64,000 nucleotides of DNA. It comes from Nonomuraea solani (lineage in GTDB: Bacteria > Actinomycetota > Actinomycetes > Streptosporangiales > Streptosporangiaceae). Below are positions 43,113-51,695 of the stretch, one piece after another (the first letter of the stretch is position 1; every line of letters begins with the position of its first letter). The notes below the pieces were generated by a model. The model was not told the origin of the DNA. It ran no database searches and worked only from the letters and a program-made list of their open reading frames with translations. The DNA lies in assembly GCF_900108335.1 (NCBI RefSeq), contig NZ_FNVT01000019.1, forward strand, positions 124,001 through 188,000, written 5' to 3'. A program made the translations under genes and the position numbers.

Positions 43113-46100
43113 CCGGCGCACCCGATCGTGCGCCGTTGACGCCCTCGCAGCTCGGGCTCTGGTTCGGCGAGTTATGGGAGCGTGAGGTCCAGCCGGACGG
43201 CGGGGCGGCGCTCTACCACATCAACACCTCACTCCGGGTGCGCGGCCCGCTCGACGCCGGCGTGCTGCACCGGGCGCTGACCGCCCTGCTCGACCGGCAT
43301 CCGGTCCTGCGCGGCCACGTCGTCCCGGGCGAGCGGCCCGTGCTGGAGGACACCGGCCCGGTGGTGCTCGCGATGCCGGTGGTGGACTTCTCGCACTCGC
43401 CGCGCACGGCGCTGGACATGGCCCGGGCCAGGCTCGCTCATGAGGTGGGCCGGCCGTTCGACCTGTCCCGGGGCCCGCTGCTGCGCGCGGCTCTGCTGCG
43501 GCTGTCCGCCGACGACCACGTGCTGGTCCTGGTGGTCCATCACCTGGTGTGCGACGGCCTGTCCCTCAGGGTGCTGTATCGCGACCTCGGCCGCCTCTAC
43601 CGCGTACTCGCCGCGGAGACACCGGCCGACGAGACGTGGGAGGTGCTCTTCCTGCCCACCTCCTGGTTCGGGCGGGATACGACCGTGCCGGCCGACCGGG
43701 AGGAGGCGCTGCGGTACTGGGAGGAGCTGCTGCGGGGCGCTCCCGAGGTCATCGAGCTGCCGGCCGACCGGCCGCGGCCCGAGGGCGGCGGGAGCGCGGG
43801 GCGGGCGTTGCGGCGGGTGGTTCCGTCCGGGCTGTGGCAGCGGCTGGTGGGCGCCTGCGGGAGGTGGCGGGTCACGCCGTACATGGTGGTGCTGGCCGCG
43901 TACGCGGTTCTGCTGGCACGGCTGACCGGGCAGCGTGACCTGGTGATCGGCTCGCCGTCGTCGGGGCGTACCTCGATGGACGATGCCGACACCATCGGCA
44001 TGTTCGTCACCACGGCCCCGCTGCGGCTGCGCGTCGGTGCCGGTGACACCGTCCACGACCTGCTCGGCCAGGTGCGGAGCAGGGTGCTCGAAGCGATGCG
44101 GTACGGCGGTGTCGGGTTCGAGGAGCTGGTGGACCGGCTGCAGGTGCCCCGTTCGACGGTGTACGCGCCCATCGTCCAGGTGTTGTGCGGCCTCGACCAG
44201 TTGGACGTGATCGCGCCCGAGTTCGGCCCCGGGGTCGTCGCCGAGCGGATGGCGACGCCGTGCACGAACGCGAAGTTCGAGCTGGGTCTCGGGGTGGAGG
44301 TCACCGCCGGGGAGGTCGTCGCCGACTGGGAGTACCGCACGGACCTGTTCGACGAGAGCACGGTGGCCGCGCTGGCCGACGCCTACCTGGCCCTGCTGGA
44401 GTCGTTCGTGGCCGATGGCGGCGACGGGCTGGTGCGCGACCTCGACGCGGGCGGAAACGGCAGCCTGCTGTTCGGTCCCGCGCAGCCCGAAGGGCCGGTC
44501 CTGCCGACGCGGGTGCCGGTGCCGGTGCAGATCGCCGAGCGGGCGGCTCTGAGCCCCGGCGCCATCGCGGCCCGGACCGATCGGGGCGTCGAGGTGACGT
44601 ACCGGGAGCTCGACGATCGTGCCAGGTCGCTGGCCACGCGGCTGCGCCGAGCGGGTGCGGGGCCGGAGGAGGCCGTGCTGCTCGCCCTGCCGCGCGGGGT
44701 GGGCTGGGCCGTGGCGGTGCTCGGCACCTGGTACGCGGGCGCCGCCGTCGTCCCGCTCGACCTGTCCTTACCCGACCAGCGGCTGCGTGCGATGACCGAG
44801 GCGGCCGGGGTGCGCATCGGACTGGCCGAGTCCCCCGAGGCGGCCAAGACGATCGCCAAGCGACTCGACATCGACCTCGACTGGCTGGATCTGGACGGCA
44901 CAGGCGGTGATGGGGCCGAGGTGCCCGACGTTCAGCTCAAGGCGCTGGCCTATGTGCTGTTCACCTCGGGATCCACCGGGCTGCCCAAGCCCGTCGCGGT
45001 CGCCCATGACGCGCTCGCCTTCTACGCCGGTATCTTCGCCGAGCGCCTGGCGATCACCGCCGACGACGTGTTCCTGCAGTTCTCGGCGCTGACCTTCGAC
45101 GTCTGCTTCGAGGAGACGGTGCCGGTGTGGTGCCTCGGCGGCTCGGTGCTGCTGCTGGAGGACAACAAGATCGCCCCGGTGGACCTGGAACGGGTTCTCG
45201 CCGACGGTGGCGGCACGCTGGCCGACTTCACCAGCTCCTACTGGGCCGAGTGGGCCCGCGACCTGGAACGCCGCCCGCGCCCGCTCCCTCCTGCGCTGCG
45301 TACCGTGGTGATCGGCGCGGAGGCGGGCTACGTGGCCGACCTCAAGCGGTGGTCGGAGCGTACCAACGTACCGGTCGTGAACGCCTACGGCCTGACCGAG
45401 ACGCTGATCACCTCGATCACCCACACCGGCTCGGTGAGTGACGGCAGGCTGGGCCCCGTCGTGCCGATCGGCCTGCCGATGCGCGGCATGCGCGGCTACG
45501 TGCTCGACACCGAGCTGTGGCCGGTCGCGCCCGGCCTGGCGGGCGAGCTGTACGTCGCCGGCCCCGCCCTGGCCCGCGAATATCCGGGCCTGCCCGCCGC
45601 GACGGCCGAGCGGTTTCTGCCCGATCCGTTCGCCGGGGTGGCGGGGGCGCGGATGTACCGGACCGGCGACCGGGCCAAGGTGGACGCCGACGGTGTGCTG
45701 CGCTTCGTCGGCCGGGTCGACGGCCAGATCAAGGTACGCGGTCACCGGGTCGAGCTGCGCGAGGTCGAGGTGGCGGTCGCCGCTCATCCGGACGTCGAGG
45801 AGGTGGTCGCGCGGGCGGTGCGTACCGAGGGCTCGCACGAGGTGATCGCCTACGTGGTGGCCCGGCCCGGAGGCACCCTCGACACCGATGACCTGCGGCG
45901 ATTCCTCGTCCAGCGGATACCGGGCTACCAGGTGCCCGCGTACCTGGTCGAGCTGGCCGAGCTGCCGCGCACCGCCGGCGGGAAGCTGGTGCCGAGCGCG
46001 CTGCCCGAGCCCGTACGAGGTCCGCGGCCCGAGGCCGCGCCGGTGGACGCCACGCAGGCGGCGCTGCTGCGCATCTGGTGGGAGGTGCTCGGGCGCGACG

Positions 46101-47716
46101 ATGTCTCGGCCGACGACAACTTCTTCGCCGTCGGCGGAAACTCCATTTCCAGCATCCGGATGGTCTCGCTGGCCAGGGCGGCCGGGATGCCGTTCACGGT
46201 GCGGGACGTGTTCGCCCATCAGAGCGTTCGTGAGCTGGCGGAGGCGTTCGGCGCGGCCTGGGCGCCCCAGGTTAGTGCGGGCGACCTGCGGGAAACGCCT
46301 GTCGGCTCGCACCGGCCGATCTCCCGTGAGTTTCGCCTACCCGATACCGCCCATCTCGGGATCGAGGGGGCGAGCCGGGCGGCGTTGCTGGCCGGGGTGA
46401 TCGACGCCGAGCGGATCGAGCCGGCCGGTCCGATGCAGCGCTGGGGGCTCAACCGGCTGCGGAACCAGCCCCGGCCGGGCATGTACCGGGTGTACGAGGC
46501 GTTCGACGTCACCGGCGCCGGCGTGGACGTCGACGCGCTGGTCCTGGCCTGGAACGCGCTGGTCGAGCACCATCCGGCCCTGCGCACCTCGCTGCGCACC
46601 CATGACGGTGTGGACCTGCGGGTGGTGCACCGCAACGCCGCCCTGCCCGTACGCCGCGTGGACCTGCGCGGGCACGGCACGGCCGGGGCCGTTCTGGCGC
46701 TCGACCGGTATCTGAGCACGGTCAGGAGCAGCCCGGCCGATCCGCTGCGGCGCTGTCAGGTCGAGCTGACCGTGTTCGACCTCGGGGACGGAGCCGCCTA
46801 CCTGGTGTGGGACTACTGCTACCTCAATCTCGACGGCTGGTCGTTCTCGGCGCTGCTGCGGGATCTGTTCGACCTGCACGACGGTTTCCGGGCCGGCGAG
46901 CCGGTCACCCTGGCCGCCCGGCCGGAGCTCGGGACGATCCGGCAGGAGTCCGACCTCGCCGCCGCCCGCTCGTACTGGACCGGCAGGCTCGCCGGCGCGC
47001 CGCACCGCCTGCTCGGCGCGGACGGCGTGGCAGGTTCGAGTGGACGGGCGCACGCCGACCAGCGGGCCTGGCTGCCCGCCGAGCGCACCGCGCTGCTGAA
47101 CCAGCGGGCCGCCGAGGCGGGCGTGACGCTGCACACCCTGGTCCAGGGCGCCTACGCGATCGCGCTCGGGCACGCGCTCGCGACCGGCGACCTCGTCTTC
47201 GGCACCGTCGTCTCGGGCCGGGCCGACACGGACGACGGGCAGGACGCCGTCGGGTGTCTCAACAACCGGCTGCCCTGCCGGGTCGTCATCGACGGCGCCG
47301 CCACCTGCGCCGACTGGCTGCGCGGGCTGCAGGCCGACCATGCCGACGCGACCAGGTATGAGCACGTCTCCCCCCTCGACGTCCAGCGCTGGTGCGGGAT
47401 CGACGACGCCGACCGGCTCTACGACACCGAGATCGTGGTCGAGAACTTCCCGTTCGACGGCCGGCTGCAGTCGCGGCTCGCGAGCTGGAACCCGATCGCC
47501 AACGGCTCCCCGGGCGACGAGACGTTGCGGCTGGTCGTCTGGCCGGACCCGGCCCTGCTGCTGAAGGTGAGCCACTACCGCGAGCACGTGTCGGACGAGC
47601 GCGCCGTACACCTGCTGCACCACGTCAGACGCGTGCTCGACACCCTGGCCGACGGCCTGGACCGGCCGGTCGCGTCCATTCAGCTTGAGATTCAGCTCGA
47701 TGAGGAGTGCTCATGA
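43109..47716 (+). CDS. Non-ribosomal peptide synthetase, C-A-T-C with degenerate terminal C domain
   Basis: 1535 aa. C (~1-430; active HHLVCDG near 144), A3 (~480-960; FTSGSTGLPKP ~617, GLTE variant), T3 (GGNSI, Ser ~1011), terminal C-like domain (~1070-1535). In the last domain the HHxxxDG motif reads CYLNLDG, so both His are replaced. The A3 pocket by eye is D-V-E-D-V-I-A-I-T, close to A1, suggesting related residues at positions 1 and 3. No epimerase or thioesterase domain. The stop overlaps the mbtH ATG, so NRPS1, NRPS2 and MbtH are translationally coupled. Confidence 0.95.
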   Translation: MTGAPDRAPLTPSQLGLWFGELWEREVQPDGGAALYHINTSLRVRGPLDAGVLHRALTALLDRHPVLRGHVVPGERPVLEDTGPVVLAMPVVDFSHSPRTALDMARARLAHEVGRPFDLSRGPLLRAALLRLSADDHVLVLVVHHLVCDGLSLRVLYRDLGRLYRVLAAETPADETWEVLFLPTSWFGRDTTVPADREEALRYWEELLRGAPEVIELPADRPRPEGGGSAGRALRRVVPSGLWQRLVGACGRWRVTPYMVVLAAYAVLLARLTGQRDLVIGSPSSGRTSMDDADTIGMFVTTAPLRLRVGAGDTVHDLLGQVRSRVLEAMRYGGVGFEELVDRLQVPRSTVYAPIVQVLCGLDQLDVIAPEFGPGVVAERMATPCTNAKFELGLGVEVTAGEVVADWEYRTDLFDESTVAALADAYLALLESFVADGGDGLVRDLDAGGNGSLLFGPAQPEGPVLPTRVPVPVQIAERAALSPGAIAARTDRGVEVTYRELDDRARSLATRLRRAGAGPEEAVLLALPRGVGWAVAVLGTWYAGAAVVPLDLSLPDQRLRAMTEAAGVRIGLAESPEAAKTIAKRLDIDLDWLDLDGTGGDGAEVPDVQLKALAYVLFTSGSTGLPKPVAVAHDALAFYAGIFAERLAITADDVFLQFSALTFDVCFEETVPVWCLGGSVLLLEDNKIAPVDLERVLADGGGTLADFTSSYWAEWARDLERRPRPLPPALRTVVIGAEAGYVADLKRWSERTNVPVVNAYGLTETLITSITHTGSVSDGRLGPVVPIGLPMRGMRGYVLDTELWPVAPGLAGELYVAGPALAREYPGLPAATAERFLPDPFAGVAGARMYRTGDRAKVDADGVLRFVGRVDGQIKVRGHRVELREVEVAVAAHPDVEEVVARAVRTEGSHEVIAYVVARPGGTLDTDDLRRFLVQRIPGYQVPAYLVELAELPRTAGGKLVPSALPEPVRGPRPEAAPVDATQAALLRIWWEVLGRDDVSADDNFFAVGGNSISSIRMVSLARAAGMPFTVRDVFAHQSVRELAEAFGAAWAPQVSAGDLRETPVGSHRPISREFRLPDTAHLGIEGASRAALLAGVIDAERIEPAGPMQRWGLNRLRNQPRPGMYRVYEAFDVTGAGVDVDALVLAWNALVEHHPALRTSLRTHDGVDLRVVHRNAALPVRRVDLRGHGTAGAVLALDRYLSTVRSSPADPLRRCQVELTVFDLGDGAAYLVWDYCYLNLDGWSFSALLRDLFDLHDGFRAGEPVTLAARPELGTIRQESDLAAARSYWTGRLAGAPHRLLGADGVAGSSGRAHADQRAWLPAERTALLNQRAAEAGVTLHTLVQGAYAIALGHALATGDLVFGTVVSGRADTDDGQDAVGCLNNRLPCRVVIDGAATCADWLRGLQADHADATRYEHVSPLDVQRWCGIDDADRLYDTEIVVENFPFDGRLQSRLASWNPIANGSPGDETLRLVVWPDPALLLKVSHYREHVSDERAVHLLHHVRRVLDTLADGLDRPVASIQLEIQLDEECS

Positions 47717-47922
47717 CCGACAGCACCGACTACCGCGTCGTCCGTAACGACGAGGACCAGTACTCGATCTGGCCCGCCGGACGCCCCCTGCCCCTCGGCT
47801 GGACCGAAGAGGGCACCACCGGCGACCGCGAGAGCTGCCTCGACCGGATCGAACAGGTATGGACCGACATGCGGCCGCGCTCACTCCGCGAGCACCTGGC
47901 GCGGGCCGAGAAGACGGGCTGA
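47713..47922 (+). CDS. mbtH: MbtH family protein
   Basis: 69 aa. The family signature is present: NDEDQYSIWPAGRPLPLGWT, with the conserved SxWP and GW, and later LDRIEQVWTDMRPRSLREH. MbtH proteins bind NRPS adenylation domains and are needed for their solubility or activity. It is coupled to the second NRPS by a 4-bp overlap, so it almost certainly serves these A domains. Confidence 0.97.
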   Translation: MTDSTDYRVVRNDEDQYSIWPAGRPLPLGWTEEGTTGDRESCLDRIEQVWTDMRPRSLREHLARAEKTG

Positions 47923-47941
47923 GGAAGAGAGGGGCACCCCC

Positions 47942-49204
47942 GTGGACGGTAAGGCCACGCCCACCGTCGCCAGGCCGAGTCTCTGGCGCCATCGCGACTT
48001 CACCCTGCTGTGGGCGGCCCAGACGGCCAGCCAGGTCGGCTCGCAGATCACCTTCTTCGCCATCCCGGTGATCGCGCTGACCGTGCTCGACGCGTCCGCG
48101 ACCCAGGTCGGCCTGCTCGCGGCGGCGGAGACGCTGCCGTTCCTGCTGGTCTCGCTGCCCGCCGGCGTGTGGGTCGACCGCTGGAACCGGCGCCGCACCC
48201 TGATCCTCACGGACGTCGGCCGGATGGCGGTGCTCGCGGCCCTGCCGCTCGCCTTCGCGTTCGACGTGCTGAGCATCGGTCTGATGCTGGTCGTCGGCCT
48301 GCTGGTCGGGGTGCAGACGGTCTTCTTCGAGATCGCCGACCAGGCGTTCCTGCCGTCGGTGGTCGAGACGGAGGACATACCGGCGGGCAACACCCGGCTG
48401 GAGGTGTCGAGGTCGATCGCCTACCTGGGGGGACCGAGCTTCGGCGGGCTGCTCCTCCAGGTGCTCCTCGCGCCGCTGGTGCTGCTGCTCAACGTGAGCA
48501 CGTACCTGCTGTCGGCCGTGCTGATCAGCAGGATCAGGGCGGGCGGCGAGACCAGGGCGCCGGCGCCGCGCCGCAGGATGGCCCGGGAGATCGGTGAGGG
48601 GCTGCGGTTCGTGTTCGGCAACCGTACGCTGCGGGCGATCGCCATGTGCACGAGCCTGATGAACCTGATCGGGCTCGGGGGCGCGCTGACCGCGCTGCTG
48701 ACCGTGTTCGCGCTCAACGACCTCGACCTCACGCCCGGCACGCTGGGGCTCATCCTGACCCTGGGCAACGCGGGCGCCCTGCTCGGCGCGGTGGTCAACG
48801 CCCGGGTGGTCAAGGCGCTGGGGCTGGGGCCGACGCTGGTGGGCGCCGCGATGCTGGCGGTGCTGCCGATCCTGCTCATCGCCGCGGCCGGCCGGGGTGC
48901 CGGGGCGCTGCTCATCTCCGTCGCCATCGGGCTGATGCTGGCGGGGATCTCGGTCTACAACATCAACCAGATCAGCCTGCGGCAGGCGATCACGCCGACG
49001 GAGCTGCAGGGCCGGATGAACGCCTCGATGCGGTTCGCGGTGTGGGGCACGCTCCCGCTGGGCGCCGCCCTCGGCGGCGTGCTCGGCGACGTGGTCGGCG
49101 TGCGGCCGATGTTGTGGGTGCTCGGACTGCTGGCGGCCGGCGTGTGCCTGCCGCTCCTGCTCACCCGCGAGGTACGCACACTGCGGGCCCAACCAGCCAA
49201 CTGA
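47942..49204 (+). CDS. MFS transporter, probable exporter of the NRPS product
   Basis: 420 aa, about 12 membrane segments; begins LWRHRDFTLLWAAQTASQVG and has the DHA3-type loop PAGVWVDRWNRRRTLILTDV. GTG 47942 follows GAAGAGAGGGG. It lies 19 bp after mbtH in the NRPS operon, so export of the peptide or self-protection is the likely role. The same MFS branch includes siderophore and macrolide exporters. Confidence 0.9.
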   Translation: MDGKATPTVARPSLWRHRDFTLLWAAQTASQVGSQITFFAIPVIALTVLDASATQVGLLAAAETLPFLLVSLPAGVWVDRWNRRRTLILTDVGRMAVLAALPLAFAFDVLSIGLMLVVGLLVGVQTVFFEIADQAFLPSVVETEDIPAGNTRLEVSRSIAYLGGPSFGGLLLQVLLAPLVLLLNVSTYLLSAVLISRIRAGGETRAPAPRRRMAREIGEGLRFVFGNRTLRAIAMCTSLMNLIGLGGALTALLTVFALNDLDLTPGTLGLILTLGNAGALLGAVVNARVVKALGLGPTLVGAAMLAVLPILLIAAAGRGAGALLISVAIGLMLAGISVYNINQISLRQAITPTELQGRMNASMRFAVWGTLPLGAALGGVLGDVVGVRPMLWVLGLLAAGVCLPLLLTREVRTLRAQPAN

Positions 49205-49228
49205 ACGCGAACCGAAAGGAAAGAGGGC

Positions 49229-50167
49229 GTGCGTCTTATCTTCATGGGTTACCAGACGTGGGGGCACCGGGTGCTGGAGGCCCTGCTGACCTCCGAGCAC
49301 GAGGTCCCGCTCGTCATCACCCATCCGGCGAGCGACCACGCGTACGAGTCCATCTGGGACGACTCGGTGGCGGACCTCGCGGCCAAGCACGACATCCCCG
49401 TGCTGGAACGCCGGTACGCCAACGACGAGGAGGTGGCGGAGCTGCTGCGCGAGCTGAGCCCCGGCCTCCTGGTCTCCTCCGACTGGCGTACCTGGGTGGC
49501 CCCGCACATCTACGGCCTGGCCAAGCACGGCGCGATCAACATCCACGACGCGCTGCTGCCCCGCTACGGCGGCTTCGCGCCGCTCAACTGGGCCCTGATC
49601 AACGGTGAACGCGAGGTCGGCGTCACCGTGCACTTCATGAACGAGAGCTTCGACCTCGGCGACATCGTGCTGCAGCGCCGGGTGCCGGTCGGGGACGACG
49701 ACACCGTCACCGACCTGTTCCACAAGACGATCGAGCTGTTCGCGCCGATGACGCTGGAGGCCATCGACCTCATCCACTCGGGTCGTACGGACTGGGTCAA
49801 GCAGGATCCGGCCCAGGCCACGTTCTTCCACAAGCGCTCGGCCGAGGACAGCCGGATCTCCTGGACGTCGCCGGCCAGGGACATCGCGAACCTGGTACGG
49901 GCCCAGGCGGACCCCTACCCCAACGCGTTCGCGTACTACAACGGCGAGCGCATCCGGGTCCTGTCGGCCTCGGTGTCGAGGCTCCGCCTGGGCGGCACGC
50001 CCGGCCGGGTGTTCCGCCCGGACGGCAAGGGGGTCGCGATCGTCTGCGGGCCCGGCGCGCGCGGCGGCACCGAGTACGGCGTGATCCTGGAGCGTATCCG
50101 CACCGACGACGGCCGCGAGCACCGCGCCACCGACTTCTTCCGCACCATGGGGGGCTATGTCACGTAA
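49229..50167 (+). CDS. Formyl-THF-dependent formyltransferase, hydroxyornithine-formyltransferase-like
   Basis: 312 aa of the Fmt/GART fold. The catalytic Asn-His are in GAINIHDALLPRYGGFAPLN and the catalytic Asp in FDLGDIVLQR. The FAPLNWALINGEREVGVTVH wording is the form seen in CchA-like enzymes that formylate N5-hydroxyornithine for hydroxamate peptides. A C-terminal Fmt_C-like region follows. GTG start with AAAGGAAAGAG upstream. Last gene of the NRPS operon. Because no ornithine N-hydroxylase is present in the window, its amine substrate is open: hydroxyornithine made elsewhere, or another amine. Confidence 0.9.
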   Translation: MRLIFMGYQTWGHRVLEALLTSEHEVPLVITHPASDHAYESIWDDSVADLAAKHDIPVLERRYANDEEVAELLRELSPGLLVSSDWRTWVAPHIYGLAKHGAINIHDALLPRYGGFAPLNWALINGEREVGVTVHFMNESFDLGDIVLQRRVPVGDDDTVTDLFHKTIELFAPMTLEAIDLIHSGRTDWVKQDPAQATFFHKRSAEDSRISWTSPARDIANLVRAQADPYPNAFAYYNGERIRVLSASVSRLRLGGTPGRVFRPDGKGVAIVCGPGARGGTEYGVILERIRTDDGREHRATDFFRTMGGYVT

Positions 50168-50567
50168 GCCCTTTCGCCAGCGCCAGAGTGACCGCCACGG
50201 CCAGCGCGGCCACGAGCAGGCCCGGCCGCAGCGCGAAGACCACGTACGGCGCGGCCAGCAGCAGCCGCAGCGGCGCCCCGGTGCTGTACTACCGGACGGA
50301 GGCCGGCGACGTGCTGGTCCGCGCCGCCCGGTAGCCGATTTGCCGGTGGCGGACGTGCTGTGCGAACCTCGTACGTCATCCTCGTGGAAAGGGCTTGTCG
50401 TGACGCTGGGCATGGTTCTGGGCGACGTCCGCTCGCGCGCTTCGGCGCGGGAGCGGTAGCCCTGCCTGCCCTGACACTCGTGCGCGCGCCGCGGCACGGG
50501 TGGTCGTCCTGCTCCTCGCCGAAGTGCTCTTCGTGCCCCCCGCACGTTCGATCACGAGGAGTACCCG
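50160..50567. pseudogene. Gene debris between the NRPS cluster and a methyltransferase
   Basis: About 400 bp without an intact gene. On the minus strand (50160 to ~50290) a membrane-protein tail reads LLLAAPYVVFALRPGLLVAA, LAVAVTLALAKGLT-stop, with no upstream body. On the plus strand a different C terminus, GAPVLYYRTEAGDVLVRAAR-stop, ends at 50334. The rest (50335-50567) shows no coding signal except the GAGGAG ribosome site of the next gene. The two tails belong to unrelated lost genes. Confidence 0.6.
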
Positions 50568-51695
50568 GTGTCCACCGTCCGCTGGACCGAAGACCACACC
50601 ACCCGATCCGCCCGCTGGCGTTCTGAGAACGCGGCACCCGTTCCCGGCCGGGTCGTCGTCGCCGACGACCGGATGAAGGCCGACACCGCCTACCGCCTGG
50701 CCCGCGAAGGCACCGCGCTGCTGTGGCGGGGCGACTACCACAACGGCCGTCAGCTCCTGCGCGCGATGGGCCGCCGCGCCGGTGACGGCCCCGCCGGCGA
50801 TTTCGAGCAGCACCGTCAGGCGCGCGGCCGGCGGGCGCGCGTGCTGGGCAAGCTGCTGGTGCTGCTGGAGGACGATCATTCGCTGAGCCTGCGCAGGGCT
50901 CCCGATGTACGTCTCGCGTGCACGCAGGCGTACGGCCCGCCGCACGAGCCGGTGGTGGTCGCGCTCAGCGAGCTGCTGGGCGTGCTCGGGGCTCATCAGT
51001 GGCGCGTGAAGGGCGTGCCGGTGCCGGCCCTGGACGCCCGTGTTCATCCCCATTACGGGGTGTTCTCGCCGGTCAGAGGCGAGTACGTCGATCTGGTCGC
51101 GCAAGCGCCGCTGCCCGGCCTCGGCACGGCGTTCGACCTCGGCACGGGGACCGGCGTGCTCGCCGCCGTCCTGGCCAGGCGCGGGTTCGAGCGGGTGGTG
51201 GCCACCGACATCAGCCCGCGCGCCCTGGACTGCGCCCGGGAGAACGTGCGGCGGCTGGGCCTGGACGGGCGGGTCGAGATCGTGGGGCCCGCCCTCTATC
51301 CCGAGGGCCGCGCCGATCTGGTCGTGTGCAATCCGCCCTGGCTGCCCGCCCGGCCGAGCTCCGCCCTCGAACAGGGCGTCTACGACGAGGACGGCGCCAT
51401 GCTGCGCGGGTTCCTCGAAGGGCTGCCCGCCCGCCTGCGGCCGGGGGGCGAGGGCTGGCTCGTCCTGTCGGATCTGGCCGAGCACCTCGGGCTCAGGACG
51501 CGGCGCGAGCTGCTGGAGGCGTTCACGGCGGCCGGGCTGCGTGTCGTGGACCGGATCGACACCGTGCCGCGGCATCCCCGGGCGCGTGACACCGCCGATC
51601 CCCTCCATGCCGCCAGGCAGGCGGAGGTCACCTCGTTGTGGCGGCTCAGCACATGGTCCAGCTCTTCGACATCGCCCGCCGGACCGGGGAGGTGA
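50568..51695 (+). CDS. Class I SAM-dependent methyltransferase (HemK/RlmG-like)
   Basis: 375 aa. The SAM-binding motif I is GTAFDLGTGTGVLAAVLARR, followed by ATDISPRALDCARENVRRLG and the catalytic NPPW in ADLVVCNPPWLPARPSS. NPPY/W enzymes methylate a nitrogen on glutamine, guanine or adenine, so an rRNA or protein-release-factor-like substrate is likely. The N-terminal ~130 residues are an extra domain. GTG start with GAGGAG upstream. The last 50 bp overlap the opposite kinase gene. Confidence 0.85.
   Translation: MSTVRWTEDHTTRSARWRSENAAPVPGRVVVADDRMKADTAYRLAREGTALLWRGDYHNGRQLLRAMGRRAGDGPAGDFEQHRQARGRRARVLGKLLVLLEDDHSLSLRRAPDVRLACTQAYGPPHEPVVVALSELLGVLGAHQWRVKGVPVPALDARVHPHYGVFSPVRGEYVDLVAQAPLPGLGTAFDLGTGTGVLAAVLARRGFERVVATDISPRALDCARENVRRLGLDGRVEIVGPALYPEGRADLVVCNPPWLPARPSSALEQGVYDEDGAMLRGFLEGLPARLRPGGEGWLVLSDLAEHLGLRTRRELLEAFTAAGLRVVDRIDTVPRHPRARDTADPLHAARQAEVTSLWRLSTWSSSSTSPAGPGR

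Noticed and set aside
39366..43121. A 1251-codon open frame on the minus strand opposite the first NRPS
   Set aside because: Same antisense artefact; composition is low-complexity and the plus strand carries ordered A, T and C domain motifs.
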